Assembly (NCBI RefSeq): GCF_018130165.1
Contig: NZ_JAFCLZ010000039.1
Span: 1-58,378 of the forward strand
DNA from: Bradyrhizobium sp. JYMT SZCCT0180
GTDB taxonomy: Bacteria > Pseudomonadota > Alphaproteobacteria > Rhizobiales > Xanthobacteraceae
DNA: 58,378 bases
Direction: 5' to 3'
This document shows positions 42,985-51,225 of the stretch, in pieces. The notes under the pieces are model-generated. The model was not told where the DNA came from. It did not search any database and saw only the letters and a list, made by a program, of their open reading frames with translations. The translations under genes and the position numbers were made by a program. Numbering within the stretch: position 1 is the first letter of the stretch; every line of letters begins with the position of its first letter.

Positions 42985-43962
42985 TTAAGAAAATTTGACG
43001 ATCATTTTACCGAGCGCAGATCGCGACTGCATGGTCTTGAACGCTTCACGAAAATTCTCGAACGGCACGACCTTGCCGACCACGGGGCTCAATCGGCCCG
43101 AGGCGAGCCAGTCGAACAACTGCGCCATCAGGCGGGTATGGGTTTCCGGCTCACGCTTCTGGATTTGCGCGAGGTCGACGCCGAGCAGGGCGCCGCCCTT
43201 GAGCAGCGGCAGATTGAAGGCCAGCGCCGGAATGGTGCCGGAGGCGAACCCGACCACCAGGTGCCGTCCCCGCCAGGCGATCGAGCGGAACGCCTGCAGC
43301 GCCACCTCGCCGCCGACAGGGTCGAAAATAACGTCCGGACCGTTACCGCCGGTCAGGCCCTTAAGTGTGTCGCGCCAGTCCGCCTTGGTGTAGTCGATGG
43401 TTTCATCGGCGCCGTAACCTTTGGCAAATTCGCGCTTCTCATGCGTCGAGGCCGCCGCGATGACCTTCGCGCCCATCAGCTTTCCGAGTTGCACCGCCGC
43501 GATGCCGACGCCGCCTGCCGCGCCCAGCACCAGCAGCGTTTCGCCCTTTCGCAGTTCGGCGCGCGCATCCAGTGCGTAAAGTCCGGTCAGGTAATTTGCC
43601 TGAAAAGACGCTCCGGCCTCGAAGGCAATGTTTGGCGGCAAATGCTTCAGCGCCGCCGGCGGTACCGAGATGTATTCGGCGAGCGCGCCGGACCTGACCA
43701 TGCCGACCACGGGCATGCCCGGCTTGAACGTGGCGACGTCGCCTGCGGCAGCTTCGACCACGCCAGCGAATTCCGTGCCCGGCACGAACGGCAGCGGGTC
43801 CTTGGTCTGATACAGCCCTTGCACCTTCAAGCCGTCGACGAAGCCGATGGCGGCGGCGCCGATCCGCACGCGGACACCGCCGGGCGGGATATCGGGCATC
43901 GGCATCTCCTTGATGGAGATGCCGTCAATCGAATCGTAATTCTCGACCACCACGGCTTTCAT
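42985..43962 (-). CDS. NADPH:quinone oxidoreductase-like medium-chain dehydrogenase
   Basis: ATG 43962 gives 325 residues. The protein is an MDR without zinc ligands: AVVVENYDSIDGISIKEMPMPDIPPGGVRVR at the start, FVPGTEFAGVV in place of a zinc site, a Rossmann motif LGAAGGVGIAAVQLGK at about residue 147 and the C-terminal RSALGKMIVKF common to quinone oxidoreductases. It likely reduces a quinone or an enal/enone with NADPH. The longer upstream start is rejected. The LLM gene upstream ends 79 bases away; the DUF2889 gene follows at 9 bases. Confidence 0.87.
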   Translation of the reverse strand: MKAVVVENYDSIDGISIKEMPMPDIPPGGVRVRIGAAAIGFVDGLKVQGLYQTKDPLPFVPGTEFAGVVEAAAGDVATFKPGMPVVGMVRSGALAEYISVPPAALKHLPPNIAFEAGASFQANYLTGLYALDARAELRKGETLLVLGAAGGVGIAAVQLGKLMGAKVIAAASTHEKREFAKGYGADETIDYTKADWRDTLKGLTGGNGPDVIFDPVGGEVALQAFRSIAWRGRHLVVGFASGTIPALAFNLPLLKGGALLGVDLAQIQKREPETHTRLMAQLFDWLASGRLSPVVGKVVPFENFREAFKTMQSRSALGKMIVKFS

Positions 43963-44041
43963 GCAATTGGTCCCAAAGTCTTCCCTGGCGCCGTGCTGTG
44001 ACCCGGCATCTTGATGTGTTTGCAGATTCTGAGGGCCAACG

Positions 44042-45115
44042 CTACTCGGCCGCCTCGGCCTGCTGGTCGATCGCGTCCGCACCGGCCTTGATCAATGGAA
44101 TGAGGTCGCGGCCGATCGCCATCGTGTCATGCGGATTTTCGAATCCACGAAGCAGGAACGAATGGATGCCGAGCCGGTAATACCTGAGCACCGCAGCCGC
44201 GATCTGTTCCGGCGTTCCCACCAGGCAGGACGTATTGCCGGGTGCACCGGTGGCGCGCGCGATCCCCATCCATAACCGTTCGTCATGAACGTCGGCACGT
44301 GCGGCGTAGCCGAGCAGGCGTTCGGCGGAATGGTTGGTTGCTTGCGGCGCTTCGCCGGTTTTGCGCTCGACGTCCGCCAGCAGCGCGTGCGCCTTGTCCC
44401 AGGCGGCGCCCTCGGTGTCCGCCATGATGGGACGCAACGACATGTTGAAGCCGACCCGGCGTCCGAATGCGGCCGCGCGACGGCGGAAATCGTCGACGCG
44501 GGCGCGGGTCTCGGCGAGCGGCTCGCCGAAGATCGCGAACACGTCGCAATGTTCGGCGCCCATTTTCAGCGCGCCGTCCGACGAGCCGCCGAAGAACAGC
44601 TGCGGGTAGGGCTGCTGAAACGGTTTGATGTCGCTGAACGCGCCCTCGACCCGATAGAACTCGCCCTTGTGGTCGAGCGGGCCGTCGCTGGTCCAGATCC
44701 GGCGCATGACGTCGAGATATTCACCGGCGCGGCGGTAGCGGTCGTTCTTGGGCAGGAAGTCGCCTTCGCTGGCCTGGTCCTGGTCGCTGGTGCCTGCGAT
44801 GACGTGCAGCAACATCCGCCCCTGCGTCAGCTGATCGAAGGTTGCGATCTGCCGCGCCGCCAGCGCCGGCGCCACCGAGCCCGGGCGATGCGCGATCAGG
44901 AATTTTATTCGCTCGGTATGATCAGCCGCATACAGGGCAATCGCAAAACCTTCGGCGGCCGAGGCGTAATATCCGACCAGCACGGAATCATAGTTCCACT
45001 GCTCATGCAGGCGGGTGAAATCGATCACCCATTGGCGCGATATCTGGCCCTTGATCAGGTGAACCGCGACGCCCTCCTGCTGGGTGCCGATCATACCGAT
45101 GATTCTGGCTGGCAT
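44042..45115 (-). CDS. LLM-class flavin-dependent monooxygenase (SsuD-like)
   Basis: ATG 45115 gives 357 residues with the luciferase-like TIM barrel: MIGTQQEGVAVHLIKG, WNYDSVLVGYYASAAEGFAIA, RIKFLIAHRPGSVAPALAARQIATFDQLTQGRMLLHVIAG and YPQLFFGGSSDGALKMGAEHCDVFAIFGEPL. The pattern is that of alkanesulfonate monooxygenase and related C-S or N-oxidising FMNH2 enzymes. A reductase partner is not encoded next to it. It is the first gene of a three-gene set with the MDR dehydrogenase and DUF2889 protein, perhaps for an aliphatic sulfonate or a cyclic compound (inference). Confidence 0.87.
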   Translation of the reverse strand: MPARIIGMIGTQQEGVAVHLIKGQISRQWVIDFTRLHEQWNYDSVLVGYYASAAEGFAIALYAADHTERIKFLIAHRPGSVAPALAARQIATFDQLTQGRMLLHVIAGTSDQDQASEGDFLPKNDRYRRAGEYLDVMRRIWTSDGPLDHKGEFYRVEGAFSDIKPFQQPYPQLFFGGSSDGALKMGAEHCDVFAIFGEPLAETRARVDDFRRRAAAFGRRVGFNMSLRPIMADTEGAAWDKAHALLADVERKTGEAPQATNHSAERLLGYAARADVHDERLWMGIARATGAPGNTSCLVGTPEQIAAAVLRYYRLGIHSFLLRGFENPHDTMAIGRDLIPLIKAGADAIDQQAEAAE

Positions 45116-45314
45116 GGTTGTTTCCCCGGGGTATTCGTTCGTTGCCTGAATGAAACGCGCAACAACAGGGGAAATCAAGCGCTTCACAGGCCGGAAGCTG
45201 TGTCAGCCTTGCAACCATGCCATCAGGAAATGACGCCGCCAGGGCATCGCTTGCTGGGGGCAATGCCATGACTTATGAGAGGGGCAGGGGCACCCCGCGT
45301 GGTGAAGTATCAGC

Positions 45315-46178
45315 ATGGACAAGCATACGCTTCGCAGCGGCGCGATTGAGGCGACCATCAAGGCCGTTGGCGCTGAACTGTGCTCGCTGCGAAATGAAGG
45401 GATCGAGCTGCTTTGGCAGGCGGGGCCGGCATGGCCGCGCCACTCGCCGTTGCTGTTCCCGATCGTCGGCCGCCTCAAGGACGATCAACTGCGCCACCGT
45501 GGCAAGGTCTATCCGATGACGCAGCATGGCTTTGCGCGGGATGTCCGGTTCGAGTGGCGGGAACAAGGAGCCTCGTCGTGCAAGCTGGTGCTTGTCGATA
45601 GCGAGGCGACGCGCGCCCGCTATCCCTTCGCGTTCCGGCTCGAGGTTACCTACAGCGTTGAAGTTGCCGGCTTGAAAGTGACGTTCGACATCACCAACAC
45701 CGGCGACGAGACTTTGCCGGCTTCGATCGGCGCCCATCCGGCGTTCAACTGGCCGCTGCTGCCGGGGCTGGAAAAGGAAGCCTACGCGCTCACCTTCTCG
45801 AACGAAGAGCCCGCGCCGATCCGCAGGCTGGCAGGCGGCCTGATGCGCGCCAAGGCCGAACCGTCGCCGGTTCGCGGCAACAGCCTCGCGCTCACCGAGC
45901 GGCTGTTCGAAGACGATGCGGTTATTATCGACCGGCTCGCGAGCGGATCGGTTCGCTATGCGGCCGGTCGTGGGCCGTCGATCGAGATGTCCTGGGAAGG
46001 ATTTTCCGAACTCGGCGTCTGGTCGAAACCATCAGGCGCGGCGTTTGTCTGCATCGAGCCCTGGCATGGATTTGCCAGCCCGTCGGAGTTCGACGGCGAA
46101 TTTACTGGCAAGCCCGGATTGATGCAGATTGCGCCGGGCGAGAAGCGGAGCCTGTGCTACCGGATAAGCGCGGGTTGA
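45315..46178 (+). CDS. Aldose 1-epimerase-family protein
   Basis: The 287-residue product has the mutarotase-like fold: LRSGAIEATIKAVGAELCSLRNEGIELLWQAGPAWPRHSPLLFPIVGRLKDDQ, then MTQHGFARDV with the catalytic-type His, SIGAHPAFNWPL (second His) and CIEPWHGFASP with a Glu. This is the LacX-type branch of galactose mutarotases. It interconverts anomers of a sugar or sugar phosphate. The gene is on the opposite strand to the LLM cluster and is not obviously linked to it. Confidence 0.87.
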   Translation: MDKHTLRSGAIEATIKAVGAELCSLRNEGIELLWQAGPAWPRHSPLLFPIVGRLKDDQLRHRGKVYPMTQHGFARDVRFEWREQGASSCKLVLVDSEATRARYPFAFRLEVTYSVEVAGLKVTFDITNTGDETLPASIGAHPAFNWPLLPGLEKEAYALTFSNEEPAPIRRLAGGLMRAKAEPSPVRGNSLALTERLFEDDAVIIDRLASGSVRYAAGRGPSIEMSWEGFSELGVWSKPSGAAFVCIEPWHGFASPSEFDGEFTGKPGLMQIAPGEKRSLCYRISAG

Positions 46179-46328
46179 CTTGCGAACGCCAACCGACGGC
46201 ATTTTCGGCTGATTTTATCGGCAGGCGCCCCACAAACCGCATTTTCCAGCTTGAATGGTCCTTGCTTCCGCTTTTGGCGGCTGCAATGGATATGGCTGAA
46301 CCCTATCCCTACCCAAGAGAAGAGATCG

Positions 46329-46742
46329 ATGAGCCAACTAATTGTCCGTGCCGGCGACTTCACCTTTGAGGCCCGTTTTGAAGAACAACTGGCGCCCAAG
46401 ACGGTTGCCGCCTTTCGCAAGGCGATGCCGTTCGAGAGCCAGGCGATCCATGTCCGCTGGAGCGGCGAGGGGGTCTGGATGCCGCTCGGCGATCTCGATT
46501 TCGGCGTTTCCTACGAGAACCACACTAGCTATCCCGCGCCGGGCCAGATCATCCTCTATCCCGGCGGCATCAGCGAGACCGAAATCCTGCTCGCCTATGG
46601 CGGCGTGCATTTCGCCAGCAAGATGGGCCAGCTCGCCGGCAATCACTTCATCACCCTGACCTCGGGGCTGGAGAACCTCACTGCATTCGGCAAGACCGTG
46701 CTGTGGAAGGGTGCGCAGAAAATCCGTTTCGAGGAAGTCTAG
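46329..46742 (+). CDS. DUF3830 (cyclophilin-like) protein
   Basis: ATG 46329 gives 137 residues. The product follows the DUF3830 pattern: FEARFEEQLAPKTVAAFRKAMPFESQAIHVRWSGEGVWMPLG, then ISETEILLAYGGVHFASKMGQLAGNHFITL, similar to the cyclophilin-like fold. The stop TAG is directly followed by the GTG of the deacetylase, so translation is coupled. DUF3830 genes often lie in amide or ureide degradation clusters, supporting such a role here (family impression). Confidence 0.8.
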   Translation: MSQLIVRAGDFTFEARFEEQLAPKTVAAFRKAMPFESQAIHVRWSGEGVWMPLGDLDFGVSYENHTSYPAPGQIILYPGGISETEILLAYGGVHFASKMGQLAGNHFITLTSGLENLTAFGKTVLWKGAQKIRFEEV

Positions 46743-47675
46743 GTGACGGGCTACCCCCGCGACCTCCGCGGCTACGGCCGCAATCCGCCCGATCCGCGCT
46801 GGCCGGGCAATGCGCGCCTCGCCGTGCAGTTCGTGGTGAATTTCGAAGAGGGCGGCGAAAACAACATCCTGCATGGCGATCGCGCCTCCGAGGCGTTCCT
46901 GTCGGATGTGCTGGGCGCGCAGCCCTGGCCCGGCAAACGCCACGCCAATATCGAATCGATGTTCGAATACGGCTCGCGCGCCGGCTTCTGGCGGCTGTGG
47001 CGGATGTTCACCGAGCGCAAGATGCCGGCCACCGTGTTCGGCGTCGCGACCGCGCTGAAGCGCAATCCCGAAGTGGTCGCGGCCATGAAGGAGGCCGGCT
47101 GGGATATCGCCAGCCACAGCCTGAAATGGATCGAACACAAGGACATGTCGGAAGACGTGGAGCGGGCGGAAATCGCCGAGGCGATCCGCGTTCATACCGA
47201 GGCGACCGGCGAGCGTCCGCTCGGCTGGTACACCGGGCGTTCCTCGATCAATACGCTCAGGCTTTTGATGGAAGCCGGCGGCCTGCTCTACCTCAGCGAT
47301 TCCTATGCCGACGATCTGCCATACTGGATCAAGGCAGGCGGATTGCAGCCGCATCTCGTGATCCCCTACACGCTCGACGCCAACGACATGCGCTTTGTGA
47401 ACCCGCAAGGCTTTGGTGGCGGCGACGAGTTCTTCACCTATCTGAAGGACAGTTTCGACGTGCTCTATGCGGAAGGCGCGACCTCGCCGAAGATGATGTC
47501 GGTCGGCCTGCATTGCCGCGTCGTCGGCCGCCCCGGCCGCGCGGCATCGCTGATGCGCTTTCTCGATTACGTCATGAAGCATGACGGCGTCTGGGTGCCG
47601 ACGCGATTGCAGATCGCGCAGCATTTTCACGCCAATCTCAGCCATCTCGCCGAAAGCGCCGCTGATATCGGCTAG
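46743..47675 (+). CDS. puuE: PuuE-like polysaccharide deacetylase-family protein (allantoinase type)
   Basis: The 310-residue product starts at GTG 46743, directly after the DUF3830 stop. It has the NodB-type barrel with PWPGNARLAVQFVVNFEEGGENNILHGD (acidic Glu/Asp site), DIASHSLKWIEHKDM (metal-binding His region), GWYTGRSSINTLRLLMEAGGLLYLSDSYADDLPYW and a His near SVGLHCRVVGRPGRAASL. This matches the PuuE branch that hydrolyses allantoin without needing the DAL1-type enzyme. The genes for uricase or urate hydroxylase are not in the window, so the substrate could be another cyclic amide. Confidence 0.85.
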   Translation: MTGYPRDLRGYGRNPPDPRWPGNARLAVQFVVNFEEGGENNILHGDRASEAFLSDVLGAQPWPGKRHANIESMFEYGSRAGFWRLWRMFTERKMPATVFGVATALKRNPEVVAAMKEAGWDIASHSLKWIEHKDMSEDVERAEIAEAIRVHTEATGERPLGWYTGRSSINTLRLLMEAGGLLYLSDSYADDLPYWIKAGGLQPHLVIPYTLDANDMRFVNPQGFGGGDEFFTYLKDSFDVLYAEGATSPKMMSVGLHCRVVGRPGRAASLMRFLDYVMKHDGVWVPTRLQIAQHFHANLSHLAESAADIG

Positions 47676-47732
47676 GCCGGGGAATGCCGAAGGCGCTTGC
47701 GCCGTGATACCTCGATCGAAAAAGGAAGTGTC

Positions 47733-48148
47733 ATGCCGGAATTGATCAATATGGGCACGCTGCAGCTCAAGTTCCTGCACACCAAAGATGAGACCGGAGG
47801 CAGTCTCGATATGTTCGAAATGACGCTGCAGCCGAATGCCCGCATGCCGGTGCCGCATTATCACGAGAATTGGGATGAAATCGTCTATGGCCTGACGGGA
47901 ACGGCAACCTGGCGCATCGATGGCGAAGACATCGATCTAGCGCCCGGCGAAAGCGTCTTCATCAAGCGCGGCGTCGTCCACCCGCGCCGGCAACTTGTCT
48001 CTGCACGCTTACCCCCGGTGTGCTGGGGCCGTCTTACTTCAAGGAGATGTCCGCGCTGTTGGTTGGTGGCGCGCCTGATCCGGCAAAAATGAAGGCAACG
48101 ATGCTGCGCTATGGGCTAATTCCGGCGCCGCCGCCGTCAGCGGGATAA
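47733..48148 (+). pseudogene. Cupin-domain protein, disrupted by a small internal deletion
   Basis: The ATG at 47733 has an AAGGAAG site. The first 83 codons encode a cupin: PHYHENWDEIVYGLTGTATW (His-x-His and Glu metal ligands) and DIDLAPGESVFIKRGVVH. After the His at 47979-47981 the frame runs into RRQLVSARL, but from 47984 another frame continues with the expected family C-terminus APATCLCTLTPGVLGPSYF to a TAA at 48148. The join lacks some seven codons with a net loss that shifts the frame, including the Asn of cupin motif 2. It lies after the deacetylase gene and was probably part of that operon. A sequencing error is unlikely because residues are missing, not only a base. Confidence 0.75.
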
Positions 48149-48302
48149 TCGCGACGTACTGAACGACCCAACTCGGACATAGCCTGAGCTCAACGCATGG
48201 CGCTTTCGCGGACCCGCGCGTGAATGTGAATTGACTGCCGGCGGTATGGCTTGTCTGGTTCGGTGGGTTGATGCTGTGACGTCAGTCCCGATGGAGGTCC
48301 CG

Positions 48303-48554
48303 ATGCGCATTCCGGCTTTGATGATATTGACGGCCGTCACCGTTTTGACGTCTGCGCCGGCTCCGGCCCAGACCTATGGCGGCAATTATCCGGTCTGCAT
48401 CCAGAACTACCGATGGGGAGGAAGCGACATCGATTGCCGCTTTAGCTCGATGGCGCAGTGCGCCGCGACGGCGTCGGGCCTCTCAGCCCAGTGCCTCGCC
48501 AATCCATATTTTGCGAACGCGCAAATGCCCCGCGGGTCTCGCCGCGCGTATTGA
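48303..48554 (+). CDS. DUF3551-type small secreted protein, 83 aa
   Basis: ATG 48303 follows GGAGG by 5 bases. The product has a signal peptide (LMILTAVTVLTSAPAPAQ) and four Cys in the mature part (YPVCIQNY, DIDCRFSS, QCAATA, QCLANPYF), as in DUF3551 proteins that are abundant in Bradyrhizobium relatives. The role of the family is unknown; secretion and disulfide bonding are likely. It converges with the next minus-strand gene. Confidence 0.8.
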   Translation: MRIPALMILTAVTVLTSAPAPAQTYGGNYPVCIQNYRWGGSDIDCRFSSMAQCAATASGLSAQCLANPYFANAQMPRGSRRAY

Positions 48555-48570
48555 TTGATCGTGCCGTTGC

Positions 48571-48843
48571 TTACTGCAACGGACGGCGCCGAGGGCGTTG
48601 GACGCTCGCTGAAGGCGCGGCGCCTCCCAATCCCGCGTTGGCCCTGTTTATCGCATAGAGCGCGGCGGCAGCGTCGCCAGGCTGTTCCCGCGCCAGCCGG
48701 CCCGCAGGCGTGAGCACGCCGCCGTTCAGCACATCCCGGTCCGGATTTCGTGCCGCATAAGCCGCCGGCTCCTGCGCAAGCGCAGACGTTGCAAGTATCG
48801 TCGAGACCAGCGCGCCCGCGACGAGCGCCTTGAGCCCAGTCAT
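48571..48843 (-). CDS. Small secreted hypothetical protein, 90 aa
   Basis: The ATG at 48843 follows GGAG by about 8 bases. A signal peptide (LKALVAGALVSTILATSALAQ) precedes a short mature part with NPDRDVLNGGVLTPAGRLAREQPGDAAAALYAINRANAG. The middle region is alanine-rich and the tail is basic (RPRRRP). No domain is recognised. It is convergent with the DUF3551 gene, 16 bases apart. Confidence 0.68.
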   Translation of the reverse strand: MTGLKALVAGALVSTILATSALAQEPAAYAARNPDRDVLNGGVLTPAGRLAREQPGDAAAALYAINRANAGLGGAAPSASVQRPRRRPLQ

Positions 48844-48999
48844 GGTCGTTCTCCATTATCGCTTTTTTGCGCAATAGCTTGCGGCGGCGAGTGCTGCCTT
48901 CGGGCGCTCTCTCCGGATTGTTCCAAGGGGGCATCTAGGCATTGCCGCAGGGAATGCGTGGTGCTGGCAGATCACACTTCCGCGAATGCGGTCGGGCGG

Positions 49000-50532
49000 T
49001 CAATGCCCTGCCATATGCCGTCCGATCTCGGTGAGATCGGCCTCGCTGGCGCGGGCTTCATGGACGAACTGGCCGTGGAACATCACCACCAGACGGTCCG
49101 ACAATTCCAGCAGTTCGTCGAGGTCCTCGCTGACCAGAAGCACCGCGGCGCCGCGGTTACGCGCCGCCATGATCTCGGCATGGATCTGGGCGACCGCGGC
49201 GAAATCGAGCCCGAAGCAGGGATTGGCGGCGATCAGCACCTCGACCTCGCCGCCGAGTTCGCGCGCCAGCACCGCGCGCTGCACGTTGCCGCCCGACAGG
49301 GCCGAGATCGGGGTGTCCGGCGAGCGGGTCTTGATCTTGTACAGCCCGATCTTGTGCTCGGCGTCTTTTCGGAACGCGGAGCGATTGAGCCACCAGCCGC
49401 GCGTGGCGAACGGCGTGCGGTCGAACTCACGGAACGCGATATTGTCGGCGACGCTCATGCCGCCGACGCAGGCGTTCTTCAAGGGCTCCTCCGGCAGCAG
49501 CGACATCTTGTGCCGTCGCATCTCCTCGCGGCTCGCCGAATAGAGATCGCCGCGAACGCGAACCTCGCCGCTCTCGGCCTCGCGCTGGCCGGCCAGCACT
49601 TCCACGAGTTGCCGCTGGCCGTTGCCGGAGACGCCGGCAATGCCGACGATCTCGCCGCCGCGGACGGTGAGCGAGACGTCGTGGACCGCGACCGCGCCAG
49701 CATCGTCGATCGCACAAAGCTTGCTCAGTTCCAGCCGTGCCTCGCCCAATTGTCCGACGCGCGGCGGCTGAACCGTCAGTTCTTCGGCGCCGATCATCAT
49801 CCGCGCCATGCTGTCGGGTGTGAGGTCAGCGACCTTGCCGTTGCCGGCGAGCTTGCCGCGGCGCAGGATCGTCACCTCGTCGGCGAACGCCATCACCTCG
49901 CGGAATTTATGCGTAATCATCAGGATGGTCAGGCCGCCGTTCACGACCATGTCGCGTAGCATGCCCAGCACCTCGTCGGCCTCGCCCGGCGTCAGCACCG
50001 AAGTCGGCTCGTCGAGGATCAGAAAGCGCCGCTTCAGATAGAGCTGCTTTAAAATCTCGCATTTCTGCCGCTCGCCGGCGGAAATGTCGGAAACCCTGGC
50101 GTTGAGCGGCACCTTGAACGGCATCCGCGCCAGAAACGCTTCCAGCTCCTGCTTTTCCCTGGCCCAGTTGACGACAGCAGGAACGTTATCGCGCGCCAGC
50201 ACCAGGTTTTCCGCGACCGTCATCGCCGGCACGAGTGTAAAATGCTGGTAGACCATGCCGAGCCCGAGCGCGTGCGCGTCCTTGGGGTTGGCGATCGCCT
50301 GTTCGCGGCCGCCGACCAGAATGTCGCCCTCGGTCGCGTGGTAGTAACCCATGATGCATTTGACGAGCGTGCTTTTTCCGGCGCCGTTCTCGCCGAGCAG
50401 CGCGTGGAACGAGCCTGGCCGCACCTTCAGTTCGACATTGTCGAGCGCAAGGAAGTCGCCAAACTTCATGGTCACCGCCACCGCGTCGACGCCGAGCGGG
50501 CCTTCGGGAAGCGGTGTCTCGCCGATGATCAT
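49000..50532 (-). CDS. ABC transporter ATP-binding protein with two ABC domains (BMP/nucleoside type)
   Basis: ATG 50532 overlaps the stop of the amidohydrolase gene by 4 bases (ATGA), which fixes the start. The 510-residue protein has a complete first ABC domain: Walker A GENGAGKST, signature ISAGERQKCEILKQL, Walker B LILDEPTSVLTP. In the second (about 260-500) Walker A is degenerate (GVSGNGQRQ), the signature is LSGGNVQRAV and Walker B is VEVLIAANPCFGLD, typical of YufO/RbsA-like ATPases. It drives import with the two permeases and BMP binding protein upstream. Confidence 0.9.
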   Translation of the reverse strand: MIIGETPLPEGPLGVDAVAVTMKFGDFLALDNVELKVRPGSFHALLGENGAGKSTLVKCIMGYYHATEGDILVGGREQAIANPKDAHALGLGMVYQHFTLVPAMTVAENLVLARDNVPAVVNWAREKQELEAFLARMPFKVPLNARVSDISAGERQKCEILKQLYLKRRFLILDEPTSVLTPGEADEVLGMLRDMVVNGGLTILMITHKFREVMAFADEVTILRRGKLAGNGKVADLTPDSMARMMIGAEELTVQPPRVGQLGEARLELSKLCAIDDAGAVAVHDVSLTVRGGEIVGIAGVSGNGQRQLVEVLAGQREAESGEVRVRGDLYSASREEMRRHKMSLLPEEPLKNACVGGMSVADNIAFREFDRTPFATRGWWLNRSAFRKDAEHKIGLYKIKTRSPDTPISALSGGNVQRAVLARELGGEVEVLIAANPCFGLDFAAVAQIHAEIMAARNRGAAVLLVSEDLDELLELSDRLVVMFHGQFVHEARASEADLTEIGRHMAGH

Positions 50533-51212
50533 GACACCGCCTTGATGAACGCGCCGGAGGTTGCGACCGCGCCGAACACGCCACCCTGCATCTTGATCAT
50601 CTTCAGCGCGTGGTCGTGATTGCTCTTGTCGGTGGCGGCGCAGCAATCCTCGATCAGCACGCATTCGAAACCGCGGTCGTTGGCTTCGCGCATCGTGGTG
50701 TGGACGCAGACGTCGGTGGTGATGCCTGTGAGTACAAGGTTTTCGATGCCGCGCAGCCGCAGCATCAGCTCAAGATCGGTGGCGCAGAACGATCCCTTGC
50801 CGGGCTTGTCGATGATGGGCTCGCCAGGCAGCGGCGCGAGGTCGGGAATGATCTCCCAGCCGGCCTCGCCGCGCACCAGCACGCGGCCGCACGGGCCGGG
50901 ATCGCCGATCCCGGCGCCGATCTGCCGTGAGCGCCACTGCTTGTTGGCGGGCAGGTCCGTCAGGTCAGGGCGGTGGCCTTCGCGGGTGTGGATGATGTGA
51001 AAGCCCTGCGCCCGCATCACCCTGAGCAGTTCCTTGATCGGCTCGATCGGCGCGCGCGTCAGCGAGAGGTCATAGCCCATCTTGTCGACGTAGCCGCCGA
51101 CGCCGCAGAAATCGGTCTGCATGTCGATGATGACGAGCGCGGTATTTTGCGGGCGCAGATCGCCATTGTAGGGCCACGCGTAAGGTTCGGACGAAATATA
51201 GCGCTCGGGCAT
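50529..51212 (-). CDS. biuH: Isochorismatase-family amidohydrolase, biuret hydrolase-like (BiuH)
   Basis: The 227-residue enzyme carries the Asp-Lys-Cys triad of the cysteine hydrolase family: Asp30 (VIIDMQTDFCGVGGY), Lys136 (IIDKPGKGSF) and Cys169 (TGITTDVCVHTTMREAND). The surrounding segments, including PYAWPYNGDLRP, MGYDLSLTRAPIEPI and HTREGHRPDLTDLPANK, strongly recall rhizobial BiuH, which cleaves biuret to allophanate and ammonia. RutB-like ureidoacrylate hydrolases are the nearest alternative but fit less well. It lies between the second permease and the ATPase of a BMP-type transporter, so its substrate is likely imported. No cyanuric-acid hydrolase gene is nearby. Confidence 0.85.
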   Translation of the reverse strand: MPERYISSEPYAWPYNGDLRPQNTALVIIDMQTDFCGVGGYVDKMGYDLSLTRAPIEPIKELLRVMRAQGFHIIHTREGHRPDLTDLPANKQWRSRQIGAGIGDPGPCGRVLVRGEAGWEIIPDLAPLPGEPIIDKPGKGSFCATDLELMLRLRGIENLVLTGITTDVCVHTTMREANDRGFECVLIEDCCAATDKSNHDHALKMIKMQGGVFGAVATSGAFIKAVS

Positions 51213-51225
51213 GGGTCGCTCCCGT

